Assembly: GCA_030149285.1 (NCBI GenBank)
Contig: JASBRU010000002.1
Location: 1-64,000 of the forward strand
DNA: 64,000 bases
Reading direction: 5' to 3'
Source of the DNA: Flavobacteriales bacterium
GTDB taxonomy: Bacteria; Bacteroidota; Bacteroidia; Flavobacteriales; JASBRU01
A program made the position numbers and the translations under genes. The notes beneath the pieces were generated by a model. It worked only from the letters and a program-made list of their open reading frames with translations, ran no database searches and had not been told where the DNA came from. Shown one piece after another: positions 17,843 through 26,669 of this stretch (the first letter of the stretch is position 1; each line of letters opens with the position of its first letter).

Positions 17843-18349
17843 TTATTTATCGTCAGTTTTTTTAGGAGCTGCTTTTTTAGCAGGCGCCTTTTTAGCTGTC
17901 GTTTCTGTTTTCTTAGCTGGAGCTTTCTTTGCTGCCGGTTTTTTAGCTGCTGGAGCTTTTTTTGCGGTAGCAGTTTCTGCTTTAGCTTCTGTTTTCTTTT
18001 CTTCTGCTTTTGGAGCAGCGGCTTTAGTAGCTGCAGCTTTTTCTTCAACCTTTTCAATCTGAAGCTCAGTAAGGTATTGTCTGTGACCATTTTTCACTTT
18101 ATATCCTTTACGACGTTTCTTTTTGAAAACGATTACTTTATCGCCTTTTAAGTGCGATACAATTTTAGCTGTTACTTTAGCTCCTTTTATAACTGGGGCG
18201 CCAACATTTACTTTACCGTTATTGTCAATTAAAAGCACATTATCAAAACTTACTTTTGCGCCTTCTTTGCCTTCTAAACGATTTACGTAAAGCTGCTGGT
18301 CTTTCTCAACTTTGTACTGATGCCCTGCTATCTCTACAATTGCGTACAT
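17843..18349 (-). CDS. rplU: 50S ribosomal protein bL21 with Lys/Ala-rich tail
   Basis: 168 residues. Residues 1-100 are a normal bL21 ([40 protein letters not shown]). The remaining 65 or so residues are a low-complexity tail of Ala, Lys, Pro, Thr and Glu with repeated KKAPAKK units, like histone H1 tails. Typical bL21 ends near residue 103. The tail is in frame and continuous with the gene. It could bind rRNA or polyanions outside the ribosome core; this is inference. First gene of the rplU-rpmA operon. Confidence 0.95.
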   Translation of the reverse strand: MYAIVEIAGHQYKVEKDQQLYVNRLEGKEGAKVSFDNVLLIDNNGKVNVGAPVIKGAKVTAKIVSHLKGDKVIVFKKKRRKGYKVKNGHRQYLTELQIEKVEEKAAATKAAAPKAEEKKTEAKAETATAKKAPAAKKPAAKKAPAKKTETTAKKAPAKKAAPKKTDDK

Positions 18350-18382
18350 TTAATTACTGTTTTTGTTTACCAACAATTAATT

Positions 18383-18399
18383 CCCTAATCTTTTTAGGG
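18383..18399 (-). promoter_or_regulatory. 5'-end hairpin in rplU leader
   Basis: On the minus strand CCCTAA pairs with TTAGGG around AAAGA. Given the promoter at 18404-18434, the stem would sit at the very 5' end of the rplU transcript, about 35 bases before the ATG. It could protect the message or be a ribosomal-protein operator; no known leader family was recognised. Confidence 0.4.
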
Positions 18400-18403
18400 C
18401 TTG

Positions 18404-18434
18404 CAAAAGTACTAAATAATGTTACACATACAAA
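18404..18434 (-). promoter_or_regulatory. Promoter of rplU-rpmA
   Basis: On the minus strand TTTG (18431-18434 complement), 19 bases, then TACTTTTG (18404-18411 complement) give a near-perfect Bacteroidetes promoter. The transcript is predicted to start near 18400. Confidence 0.8.
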
Positions 18435-18555
18435 CATTGCTGTTTATTTTATATGTAATTTTTATTGACTGCAACAAAAGTACCGCTTAGTCGTCTAAAT
18501 TCATAGACAAACAGTTAAAGTAGTGTTAAAATGGATGTTATACAGGAGTAATTAC

Positions 18556-18585
18556 TTGTAAACCCTTCATTTTTTCCTATTTTTG
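18556..18585 (+). promoter_or_regulatory. Promoter of the M16 peptidase operon
   Basis: TTG (18556-18558), 19 bases, TATTTTTG (18578-18585) match the consensus. The transcript would begin near 18589, which rules out a start codon at 18583 and supports the ATG at 18616. Confidence 0.8.
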
Positions 18586-18615
18586 TTGGGCTTAGAAAAA
18601 TTTAAACGTATAAAA

Positions 18616-19953
18616 ATGAACAAGAAAGCTGTATTATCCTCAATTATGTTGGCGGGTACTGTTTTTGCCTACGCAGGCGGAAACAAAATCAAATTTAAAG
18701 AATACGATTTGGATAATGGGTTACATGTAATACTACACGAAGACAATTCTTCGCCGGTAGTGGCTGTAACTGTTATGTATCATGTGGGTTCTAAGAATGA
18801 AGAGACGAATCGTACAGGAATGGCTCACTTTTTTGAGCACCTGTTATTTGAAGGTTCAGAGAATATTGGTAGAGGAGAGTATGATACTTATGTAGAGAAT
18901 GCAGGAGGTACTTTAAATGCAAATACTACTCAAGACCGTACTTTTTATTATGAGTTATTACCATCAAACCAATTAGAATTGGGTTTATGGTTAGAGTCTG
19001 AGCGTATGTTACATGCCAAAGTAGAAAGTATTGGTATTGAAACACAACGCGAGGTTGTAAAAGAAGAAAAGCGTCAGCGTGTAGATAATACACCTTATGG
19101 TTCTATCATTAGCGAAACTTTTTCGCATGCATTTACTGTACACCCATATAGATGGGCACCAATTGGCTCAATGGAAGACCTAAACGCAGCTTCTGATGAA
19201 GACTTTATGGCTTTTTACAAAAAGTTTTATATTCCTAACAATGCAGTATTATCTATAGCAGGAGATATTGATATTAAAGAAACAATGGCTTTAATAGAAA
19301 AATATTTCTCTGGTATTCCTAGAGGAGAAGAAGTTGTTCAGCCATCAGTTACTGAGCCTGCAAAAACTGCAGAGGTAAGAGATGTTATATATGACAATAT
19401 TCAGTTACCTGCAGTTATACAAGCATACCATATGCCAAAAGAAGGTACAGAAGATTATTATGCATTAAGCATGTTGTCTACTATCCTTGCAGATGGCGAG
19501 AGCTCTAGAATGACTAAAGCTATTGTAAATGACAAACAATTGGCTGTTGCTGCCGGTGCTTTTGCTTATGCATTAGAAGATGCAGGTTTAGCAATTGCGT
19601 TTGGTATTGCAAACCAAGGTGTAACACCAGAAGATTTAGAGGCTGCAATGAATGAAGAAATTGAGAAAGTAAAAACTGAGTTAATTTCTGAAAAAGAGTT
19701 TCAAAAGCTTCAAAATAAAACGGAAAACGATTTTATTACAGCTAACTCTACAATGGCAGGTATTGCAGAATCTTTGGCAAACTACCATATGTACTATGGA
19801 GATGCAAACCTTGTAAACACAGAAATTAAGCGTTATATGAAAGTTACTCGCGAAGATTTAATGCGTGTAGCTAAAAAGTACTTAACTCCGGAAAATAGAG
19901 TAGTGCTTTATTACTTAGCGCAAACAGAAGAAGATAACGCATCTAATCAATAA
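18616..19953 (+). CDS. M16 family zinc metallopeptidase (active-type)
   Basis: 445 residues from the ATG at 18616, chosen because the promoter at 18556-18585 and the signal peptide (MNKKAVLSSIMLAGTVFAYA) both fit it. The inverted zinc motif HFFEH (His71, Glu74, His75) is intact, followed by the third-ligand region ETQREVVKEEKRQR. The fold is the two-lobed insulinase/MPP-beta type. It is exported to the periplasm or beyond and probably degrades peptides. Its partner, 24 bases downstream, lacks the zinc motif, so an active/inactive heterodimer as in mitochondrial processing peptidase and bacterial pairs is likely. Confidence 0.93.
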   Translation: MNKKAVLSSIMLAGTVFAYAGGNKIKFKEYDLDNGLHVILHEDNSSPVVAVTVMYHVGSKNEETNRTGMAHFFEHLLFEGSENIGRGEYDTYVENAGGTLNANTTQDRTFYYELLPSNQLELGLWLESERMLHAKVESIGIETQREVVKEEKRQRVDNTPYGSIISETFSHAFTVHPYRWAPIGSMEDLNAASDEDFMAFYKKFYIPNNAVLSIAGDIDIKETMALIEKYFSGIPRGEEVVQPSVTEPAKTAEVRDVIYDNIQLPAVIQAYHMPKEGTEDYYALSMLSTILADGESSRMTKAIVNDKQLAVAAGAFAYALEDAGLAIAFGIANQGVTPEDLEAAMNEEIEKVKTELISEKEFQKLQNKTENDFITANSTMAGIAESLANYHMYYGDANLVNTEIKRYMKVTREDLMRVAKKYLTPENRVVLYYLAQTEEDNASNQ

Positions 19954-19977
19954 TATTCCCAAAAGAAAAAATCAGAG

Positions 19978-22065
19978 ATGAAAACAAAAATATTAAGTTT
20001 AGGTATTGCGCTTCTGGCTGTATTTACCGCAAACGCACAAGTAGATAGAACAAAGGCTCCTGAAGCCGGACCTGCTCCTAAAATTGAATTAGGAGATTAT
20101 GAATCATTTGTACTAGCAAACGGATTACAAGTTTTTGTGGTAGAAAACCACAAATTGCCACGTATTTCTTTTCAATTAACTGTTGATTATGACCCAATTT
20201 TTGAGGGTAATAAAGCCGGATATGTATCTATGGCGGGTTCTTTGTTAAGTGCAGGTACAACCAACAGAACTAAAGAACAAATTGATGAAGGTGTAGATTT
20301 TATTGGAGCTCGTTTCAGTACATTCTCTTCAGGTATGTTTGGTGCTTGTTTAACTAAGCATCAAGATGAGTTGTTAGATATTATGACTGATGTTTTATAC
20401 AACCCATCTTTTCCTCAAGAGGAGTTAGATAAGGGTATTAAACAAACTTTATCTGGTTTAGCATCTGCTAAGAATGAGCCAAATTCAATTTCTTCTAATG
20501 TTACTCAAGCATTAAACTATGGTTTAGACCATCCTTATGGAGAGCAACAAACAGAAGAGACTGTAGGTAACATTAACCTTGAAGATTGTAAAAACTTTTA
20601 CAATACATACTGGAAACCAAATATCTCTTACCTAGTAATTGTAGGTGATATAAAAGCTAAAAAAGCTAAGAAATTAGTTGAAAAGTACTTTGCACAATGG
20701 GAAAGAGCAGAAGTACCTTCTCATACTTATCCAACACCACAACCACCAGCTCAAACAAGAGTTGCTTTGTCTCACCGTAGTGGTGCAGTACAATCTGTAA
20801 TTAATGTGACTTATCCTGTAGAAATGTTACCGGGTAGCGAAGATGTAATTAAGGCTTCTGTAATGAACAGCATTTTAGGAGGTGGAGTATTCTCTGGTCG
20901 TTTAATGCAAAATTTACGTGAAGATAAAGGATATACGTATGGTTGTCGTTCTAGCTTAAGATCTGACGAATTAGTTGGTGCATTTAGTGCTAATGCCAGT
21001 GTAAGAAATGAAGTTACAGATAGCTCTGTATACGAGATTTTATATGAGTTAAATAATATTGCTGTAAATGGTGTTACTGCAGAGGAGTTAACACTTACTA
21101 AAAATGTAATGAATGGTAGCTTTGCTCGCTCATTAGAGAGCCCACAAACTATTGCAAGGTTTGCGTTAAACATTGCTAGATATGATTTACCTGCAGACTA
21201 CTATGCAACTTACTTACAAAAGTTAAGTGCAATTACTGTAGATGATATAAATGCAACGGCAAAAAAATACATCTTACCGGGTAATGCAAACATTGTTGTT
21301 GTAGGTAACGCAATGGAGGTAGGTCCTAAGTTAGAGAAATTCGGAAAAGTTACATATTATGATAATTATGGTAATGTAACAGATGCTCCATCTATTCCTA
21401 TTCCTGAAGGGGTTACAGTAAATACTGTATTAGATGCTTACTTTAAAGCATTAGGCGGAAATGAAGCGCTTAATAAAGTAAAAGATATTACTAGTGTTGT
21501 TACTGTAGATGTACCGGGAATGCCAACATCTGCATCAGGTATTATTAAAGTAAAAAGTACTGGTTTATTTTATCAGAAAATAGAAATACCTGGTATGGGT
21601 AAATTAATGGAGATAAAGTATGACGGTAAAGTGGCTAAATTAGACGGTATGGCATTTGGAGGTCCTCAAACTGTAGAGGGAGAAGAAGCTAAAGACCAGT
21701 TTGGTAGCGAAGCTGTTTTATTCCCAGAACTTAACTATGTAGCATTAGGTTATAAATTAGAATTAGAAAGCATAGCTAACTTAGAAACAGGTAAAGCATA
21801 TCAGTTAAAAGTTACTTCTCCTGCAGGAGATGTAAGCACTGAGTTTTATGATGTAGAATCTGGATTAAAAGTTAGAGTTGAAGAAACTGAAGAGGTTGCT
21901 CCTGGACAAGAGATGACATCTGTTGAAACATACACTGATTATAAAGCTGTAAATGGTGTTATGTTCCCTCATCAAACAGTTCAGTACGCAGGACCACAAG
22001 TAATTACTTTTAAATCTACTTCTATAGAGGTGAATACAGGTTTGAAAGATTCAGAGTTTAAATAG
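19978..22065 (+). CDS. M16 family protein, zinc site lost, with extra C-terminal domain
   Basis: 695 residues with signal peptide MKTKILSLGIALLAVFTANA. Residues about 35-460 are M16-like (GYVSMAGSLLSAGTTNRTKE, QNLREDKGYTYGCRSSLRS), but the HxxEH motif is absent, so it is expected to be catalytically dead. The glycine-rich loop region ILGGGVFSGRLMQNLRE, which helps hold substrate, is kept. Residues about 480-695 form an added beta-rich domain like LolA/outer-membrane lipoprotein-sorting folds (YFKALGGNEALNKVKDITSV ... FYDVESGLKVRVEE). It is the second gene of the operon and is closed by a strong terminator. Confidence 0.92.
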   Translation: MKTKILSLGIALLAVFTANAQVDRTKAPEAGPAPKIELGDYESFVLANGLQVFVVENHKLPRISFQLTVDYDPIFEGNKAGYVSMAGSLLSAGTTNRTKEQIDEGVDFIGARFSTFSSGMFGACLTKHQDELLDIMTDVLYNPSFPQEELDKGIKQTLSGLASAKNEPNSISSNVTQALNYGLDHPYGEQQTEETVGNINLEDCKNFYNTYWKPNISYLVIVGDIKAKKAKKLVEKYFAQWERAEVPSHTYPTPQPPAQTRVALSHRSGAVQSVINVTYPVEMLPGSEDVIKASVMNSILGGGVFSGRLMQNLREDKGYTYGCRSSLRSDELVGAFSANASVRNEVTDSSVYEILYELNNIAVNGVTAEELTLTKNVMNGSFARSLESPQTIARFALNIARYDLPADYYATYLQKLSAITVDDINATAKKYILPGNANIVVVGNAMEVGPKLEKFGKVTYYDNYGNVTDAPSIPIPEGVTVNTVLDAYFKALGGNEALNKVKDITSVVTVDVPGMPTSASGIIKVKSTGLFYQKIEIPGMGKLMEIKYDGKVAKLDGMAFGGPQTVEGEEAKDQFGSEAVLFPELNYVALGYKLELESIANLETGKAYQLKVTSPAGDVSTEFYDVESGLKVRVEETEEVAPGQEMTSVETYTDYKAVNGVMFPHQTVQYAGPQVITFKSTSIEVNTGLKDSEFK

Positions 22066-22082
22066 TAGAAACTCTATATAGA

Positions 22083-22120
22083 AACTAAAAAAAGCGGCCT
22101 TTGTGCCGCTTTTTTTAGTT
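22083..22120. terminator. Bidirectional terminator
   Basis: AACTAAAAAAAGCGGC pairs with GCCGCTTTTTTTAGTT around a 6-base loop, giving a T-run in both directions. It serves the M16 operon and the convergent EamA gene, whose stop codon lies inside the hairpin. Confidence 0.94.
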
Positions 22121-22990
22121 TTTGTTTACTCCGTATACACCCGCTAAGATAATTGCTACACCAATAAACTGATAGGTTTGCAATGTTTCGCCATCAATTA
22201 TACCCCATAAAATGGCTATGACAGGAATCAAATAGGTTACAGATGATGCAAAAATAGGTGTAGATATCTTTACCAGTTCATTAAATAAGATAAGTGCTAC
22301 AGAAGTGCCCATTATGGCAAGTATAGCTATATACCCCAGGGCACTTAATGCACCCGGATGATGTTGTATGGTACTGGTAAAGTCAGTCCCTATCAATAAA
22401 TATATAAGTCCGGGTACGCCTATAAAGAAGAAAGAAACAGCAGTAATAGCCAACGATTTCATGTTTGCCAATTTACTCTTTACAATATTTACACTTAAAG
22501 CATAACACACGGTTGCTGCAACAGCAAATAAACCATAAGAAGCATTTCCGTTTGTGTTGGCTTGGTCGGGTCTCATTAGCCATGCGGCACCGGTCAAGCC
22601 TATAAGTATGCCTATAACATTGTACCACTTTACTCTTTGCTTAAACCATATCAACCCAACTATTAATGCAAAAAGTGGAACTAAGGCATTGAGTGTGCCT
22701 ACTATAGAACTATCTAATTGTGTTTCTGCTTTAGGAAACAAAAAAGCAGGGATAGCATTACCCAACAAGCCTGTTAAAATAAGGGGTGCTATATCTGCCT
22801 TTTTAATTTTTGATAAGTGCCTAATGGCAATGGGTAGTAAGGATAGAAAGGCAATGGATATACGTAATGCACCTACTTCCTGAAAACTATAGGCTTCTAA
22901 TCCTCTTTTCATAAGTATAAAAGAACTCCCCCATATAATAGCAAGTATAATCAGCAAAAACCAAGGAAAAAACTTATGATCGGGTCTCAT
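22115..22990 (-). CDS. EamA/DMT family transporter
   Basis: 291 residues, ten predicted membrane helices in two EamA repeats (IIWGSSFILMKRGLEA in the first; AYIAILAIMGTSVALILFNEL in the second). Members export amino acids, nucleotides or drugs across the inner membrane; the substrate cannot be told from sequence. It is a single gene. A -7 box (TATATTTG) lies at 23009-23016. Confidence 0.92.
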   Translation of the reverse strand: MRPDHKFFPWFLLIILAIIWGSSFILMKRGLEAYSFQEVGALRISIAFLSLLPIAIRHLSKIKKADIAPLILTGLLGNAIPAFLFPKAETQLDSSIVGTLNALVPLFALIVGLIWFKQRVKWYNVIGILIGLTGAAWLMRPDQANTNGNASYGLFAVAATVCYALSVNIVKSKLANMKSLAITAVSFFFIGVPGLIYLLIGTDFTSTIQHHPGALSALGYIAILAIMGTSVALILFNELVKISTPIFASSVTYLIPVIAILWGIIDGETLQTYQFIGVAIILAGVYGVNKN

Positions 22991-23008
22991 ATTTTATTTT
23001 GTAATGAG

Positions 23009-23016
23009 CAAATATA
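23009..23016 (-). promoter_or_regulatory. -7 promoter box of the EamA gene
   Basis: TATATTTG on the minus strand, 19 bases before the start codon at 22990, back to back with the promoter box of the divergent lipoprotein gene. No good -33 element was seen. Confidence 0.5.
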
Positions 23017-23048
23017 GAATAAAGCAAAACAGATATCATTCTATTCAT

Positions 23049-23056
23049 TAACTTTG
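23049..23056 (+). promoter_or_regulatory. -7 promoter box of the HMA lipoprotein gene
   Basis: TAACTTTG matches TAnnTTTG, giving a transcript from about 23060 and a leader of about 25 bases. No good -33 TTG was seen, so another factor may help. Confidence 0.5.
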
Positions 23057-23084
23057 CACTTAAGATTTTAACACAGATATAATT

Positions 23085-23615
23085 ATGAAAAAGATATTGC
23101 TATTAACTGCTCTTGCAGGAGTATTGTTTACTGCTTGCGGGAAAAAAGTAGAAACACCAGTTACTACTGATGAACCACAAGAAACAGCTAGTTTGGTAGA
23201 GGCTAATGCCGAAGCATCTATGTCTATAGAAGGTATGGTATGTGCTGCCGGTTGTGCTGCTACTATAGAGCGTAAGCTAAATGAAACAGAAGGTGTTGCT
23301 AAGGCTACTGTTGATTTTGAAACAGGTATGGCTACTATTGCTTACAACACAGAGTATACTGATGAAGCAACATTATCTGCTCTTATTGAAGAAATGAATG
23401 ATGGTCAGTATAAAGTTGCAGCTCACAAAGAAATGACTGAGGAAGAAATTGCTGCTTGCAAAAAGAAATGTGCTGAAGCAGGAAAAGAATGCATGCACCA
23501 CTCAACTACTACAGCAGAAGGACATAAATGTGGCCCTGATTGCAAAAAAGCTTCTTGTAAACACCATACTGAAGAAGCAGCTGTAGAAGCTGATGAAGAA
23601 ACTACTGAGGCTTAA
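23085..23615 (+). CDS. Lipoprotein with heavy-metal-associated domain and Cys/His-rich tail
   Basis: 176 residues. The lipobox is FTAC, Cys18. Residues about 44-112 are an HMA domain: the metal loop is GMVCAAGC (Cys53, Cys57), so Cys-X3-Cys rather than the usual Cys-X2-Cys, followed by the typical GVAKATVDFETGMATI. The tail (about 118-165) holds seven more Cys and several His (AACKKKCAEAGKECMHHS, HKCGPDCKKASCKHH). The protein should sit in the envelope and bind soft metal ions such as Cu+ or Zn2+. It has its own promoter and terminator, and no efflux ATPase is beside it, so it may act as a buffer or scavenger. Its neighbour ctaA serves cytochrome oxidase, a copper enzyme; this link is only suggestive. 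Confidence 0.9.
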   Translation: MKKILLLTALAGVLFTACGKKVETPVTTDEPQETASLVEANAEASMSIEGMVCAAGCAATIERKLNETEGVAKATVDFETGMATIAYNTEYTDEATLSALIEEMNDGQYKVAAHKEMTEEEIAACKKKCAEAGKECMHHSTTTAEGHKCGPDCKKASCKHHTEEAAVEADEETTEA

Positions 23616-23645
23616 TAAAAAGCCGAAGATTAATTTAGATATAAA

Positions 23646-23668
23646 GCGACCTTTTGGTCGCTTTTTTT
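23646..23668 (+). terminator. Rho-independent terminator
   Basis: GCGACC-TTTT-GGTCGC followed by seven T residues, 30 bases after the stop of the HMA lipoprotein gene. Confidence 0.93.
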
Positions 23669-23693
23669 GTTTTAGCTAGGTAGAAAAAATATG

Positions 23694-23701
23694 TATTTTT
23701 G
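23694..23701 (+). promoter_or_regulatory. -7 promoter box of ctaA
   Basis: TATTTTTG matches TAnnTTTG. The transcript would begin near 23705, only about 10 bases before the ATG at 23715. No properly spaced -33 TTG is present. Confidence 0.45.
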
Positions 23702-23714
23702 ACCAAAATTTCTC

Positions 23715-24749
23715 ATGTCCGATAAATTCATCAGCATATTAGCCAAAATCTCACTAGCTTTTATATTTTTAATTGTAATAGCCGGTAGTGTTGTACGTAT
23801 GACGGGTTCCGGTATGGGTTGCCCAGATTGGCCAAAGTGTTTTGGTTACTTAGTTCCGCCTACGGATGAAGAGCAAGTGTTATGGCACGAAAACCAAGAG
23901 TTTAAAGAAGGACAGAAAATTATTCATGAAGAGAAGTTATTAGTAGCCACTGCTGATTTTACTACTGCTGAAGACTTTAATGCTAATAACTGGGAGGTAT
24001 ATGAAAAGCATGACTATGCCGTGTTTAATGTTTATCATACCTGGACAGAATACATCAATAGGTTAGCAAGTGTGCTAGCAGGTATTCCTATTTTACTATT
24101 AGCTTTTTTCTCGCTATTTAATATGCGAAAACGGCCTGTAGTGAACCTACTAAGCTTTTTAGTGATCTTTTTTATGGGCTTTGAAGCTTGGTTGGGTAAA
24201 GTTGTGGTTGACGGTAATTTAATACCGGGACACATTACTATACACATGATGGGCGTATTTGTAATTATGGGTTTATTAATTACAATCATCTCTAAATTAA
24301 GTGTAAAAACAGTGTGTTCTTTTTACGATAAAAAAACTAGAAACTTAATTCTGTTTGCATTTTTTATCACGCTAAGTCAAATAATACTAGGTACACAAGT
24401 AAGGCAAGAGATTGATGAAATAACTAAGGCTTTGGGTTATGCGGCTAGGTCTGGTTGGGTAGACCAATTAGGTGCTAACTTTTATGTGCATAGGTCATAC
24501 TCTATTCTGGTATTGCTGATAAATGGTTTGGTTGTTTACAGAAGCAAGAAACTAAAACTAGGCTTACCATTTACAGAGTCTATAGTTGTTATTATGTTCT
24601 TAGAAGTATTGGCAGGTGTGCTAATGGCTTATGCAGGTATGCCGGCGGCATTGCAGCCAGTTCATTTGTTATTGAGTGTAGCTATGTATGCCATTCAGTT
24701 TTTCTGGGTAATAAACTTTACCAGAAAAAAAGCAGTTCAATTATCTTAA
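23715..24749 (+). CDS. ctaA: Heme A synthase (COX15/CtaA family)
   Basis: 344 residues with eight predicted helices. The N-terminal VRMTGSGMGCPDWPKCFGYL is diagnostic, and the conserved heme-ligand His appear in VYHTWTEYINRLAS, GHITIHMMG, YVHRSYSI and QPVHLLLSVAMY. The enzyme oxidises heme O to heme A in the inner membrane for aa3-type cytochrome oxidase, so aerobic respiration is implied. Its stop overlaps that of the convergent gldD by the sequence TTAA (24746-24749). Confidence 0.95.
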   Translation: MSDKFISILAKISLAFIFLIVIAGSVVRMTGSGMGCPDWPKCFGYLVPPTDEEQVLWHENQEFKEGQKIIHEEKLLVATADFTTAEDFNANNWEVYEKHDYAVFNVYHTWTEYINRLASVLAGIPILLLAFFSLFNMRKRPVVNLLSFLVIFFMGFEAWLGKVVVDGNLIPGHITIHMMGVFVIMGLLITIISKLSVKTVCSFYDKKTRNLILFAFFITLSQIILGTQVRQEIDEITKALGYAARSGWVDQLGANFYVHRSYSILVLLINGLVVYRSKKLKLGLPFTESIVVIMFLEVLAGVLMAYAGMPAALQPVHLLLSVAMYAIQFFWVINFTRKKAVQLS

Positions 24750-25300
24750 TTAGCCCAGTTTAAGGTCTCCATTAGGTGGCGAATATCTTCGCGTACATAA
24801 TCTGTTACAGGGGCTAAAGAATCAGCATTTGGGCTATTGTTAAAGTATACAACTCCTCTTAAAAAGTGTTTAACGCTATCAGTTGCATAAAACTGAGTTG
24901 AGGTAGCTGCATTGCCTTCAATAAGGTACATAGATCCATATACTTTCTTCTCAAAATCGCTATACTCTGTGCTTTGTATGGCATCAGCTCTTACGGTGTG
25001 TACAAAAGCCAGTTCCTGAGATTCTTTCATTAATCGCTCTAAATTGTCTTCTACAGGTTTGTATGTAAGGTGCACAATACCGCTATAACCTTTATAAACT
25101 ATGTTTATCCAACAGTCTTTTTCAAACTGAAGCTCTGCAAAATCTATATAGTCAAAAGAGTAGGGGCAGTCGCCAATATAAGTTTTGTATGCTTTTTCTG
25201 GTAAGTCTATACGTATGTTGCCAAAGGGTTTTGGGGTGTAATCGGGCTCACAGCCTGTAAGAAATACAACTGCTAGTAAAAGGTTAATCGCGTTCTTCAT
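24746..25300 (-). CDS. gldD: Gliding motility lipoprotein GldD
   Basis: 184 residues from the ATG at 25300, chosen because the lipoprotein signal MKNAINLLLAVVFLTGC (Cys17) begins there. PKPFGNIRIDLPEKAYKTY and the GYSGIVHLTYKPVEDNLE region match GldD, a lipoprotein needed for gliding and for the T9SS in flavobacteria. It overlaps the end of gldE by 17 bases, the standard order. Confidence 0.93.
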   Translation of the reverse strand: MKNAINLLLAVVFLTGCEPDYTPKPFGNIRIDLPEKAYKTYIGDCPYSFDYIDFAELQFEKDCWINIVYKGYSGIVHLTYKPVEDNLERLMKESQELAFVHTVRADAIQSTEYSDFEKKVYGSMYLIEGNAATSTQFYATDSVKHFLRGVVYFNNSPNADSLAPVTDYVREDIRHLMETLNWAN

Positions 25301-26642
25301 TCTCACTTTCTTCATTTTCTTCAGCAGTTTCATGTATACTTACTTTTATTTGCTGTATTCTGCGTTTATCTGCTACTTCTACTTTTAAGGTATAATTGTT
25401 AAACGCTATTTCCTCATTCTTAGTAGGTATTTTACCTGCAATTTCAATGGTGAAACCTGCCAGCGTATCAGCATCTCCTTTAGATCCTTCAAACTCTTCA
25501 CCATCAATATCTATAATTCTGTAAAAGTCTTTTAATGGAGTTTTGCCTTCAAAAACATAGTTTTGGTCATCTAGCTTAGAGTAAATAATATCTTCATCAT
25601 CAAACTCATCGCTAATGTCTCCTACAATTTCTTCCAGTACATCTTCTAAGGTAATAATGCCGGATGTGCCACCATACTCATCTACTACAACAGCCATATG
25701 TATTTTGCGCTCCTGAAAATCTTTTAAAAGCTCATTTATCTTTTTGTTTTCAGGTACAAAAAATGGGGTGCGCAATAGTTCTAACCAATTAAAATTGGCT
25801 TTAGCATCAAGGTGAGGCAATAAGTCTTTTATGTAAAGAATACCTTTTACATTATCTAAGTTATCTTCGTAAATAGGTATGCGAGAGTAACCACTGTCTA
25901 AAATAGTTTCTAAAACCTCGTTATAGGGTAGGGTAAAATCAATGCATACCACATCCATACGGGGTTTCATAATTTGCTTTACATCGGTGTTACCAAAACG
26001 AACAATACCCTCTAGTATCTTCTGTTCATCTTCATTGGTAGTATCGTCAGAGGTGAGTTCTAAGGCTTGTGATAAATCGTTTACCGATAAGTTATGTCCC
26101 TTTTTCTTTATTCGCTTATCAATAAAATTGGTGCTTGTAACCAATAAGTGACTTAAGGGGCGAAAAACTCTGCGTAAAACAGAAATTGGTTTTGCCATAA
26201 AATTGGCAAAGCTAAGGGCATTGGTGTTTGCATATACCTTTGGTAGCACCTCTCCCATTAATAATATAAGGGTAGTAACTACTATTACCTGAATGACAAA
26301 GCCCAGGGTTTGATTATTGTCAAAGTTAAAAAGCCCATCTATGATGTAAGTAGAGATAATTACAATACCTACATTAATGAAGTTGTTGGCAATAAGTATA
26401 GTTGCCAATAGCCTTTTAGGGCGTTCTAGTAAGTCAGTTAAATCAGATTTTTTGCCATTATCATCGCCCTTTACTTTTTCTAAGTCGGTGGGACTTAATG
26501 AGAAAAAGGCAACTTCTGCACCAGAAACTAGGGCAGAACAGATGAGCAGCAAGAAAAATGCTACTAGGTAAAATAGTACCGAAACATCAAAGGGTTTAAG
26601 AAGGGTTGCTAACTGTAAATAACTCGAAGGGTCTGCGTCCAA
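25284..26642 (-). CDS. gldE: Gliding motility-associated protein GldE (CorC/HlyC family)
   Basis: 452 residues. The start is a TTG codon at 26642; an in-frame stop lies at 26658-26660 and no ATG lies between. Domains in order are a DUF21/CNNM membrane domain (about 20-190; SGAEVAFFSLSPTDLEKV), a CBS pair (about 205-330; IMKPRMDVVCID, GILYIKDLLPHL, VVVDEYGGTSGIITLEDVLE) and a CorC/HlyC transporter-associated domain (about 345-430). It lies between ssb and gldD, the order known for gldE. GldE supports GldD function; an ion-transport role is suggested by the family only. Confidence 0.94.
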   Translation of the reverse strand: MDADPSSYLQLATLLKPFDVSVLFYLVAFFLLLICSALVSGAEVAFFSLSPTDLEKVKGDDNGKKSDLTDLLERPKRLLATILIANNFINVGIVIISTYIIDGLFNFDNNQTLGFVIQVIVVTTLILLMGEVLPKVYANTNALSFANFMAKPISVLRRVFRPLSHLLVTSTNFIDKRIKKKGHNLSVNDLSQALELTSDDTTNEDEQKILEGIVRFGNTDVKQIMKPRMDVVCIDFTLPYNEVLETILDSGYSRIPIYEDNLDNVKGILYIKDLLPHLDAKANFNWLELLRTPFFVPENKKINELLKDFQERKIHMAVVVDEYGGTSGIITLEDVLEEIVGDISDEFDDEDIIYSKLDDQNYVFEGKTPLKDFYRIIDIDGEEFEGSKGDADTLAGFTIEIAGKIPTKNEEIAFNNYTLKVEVADKRRIQQIKVSIHETAEENEESENEERD

Positions 26643-26669
26643 GACAGCGTGGTTTAGTTAAAAATCAGT

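Noticed and set aside
17800-18090. Lys/Leu-rich 96-residue frame on the minus strand
   Set aside because: It is an out-of-frame reading of the repetitive rplU tail; the bL21 frame is clearly the real one.
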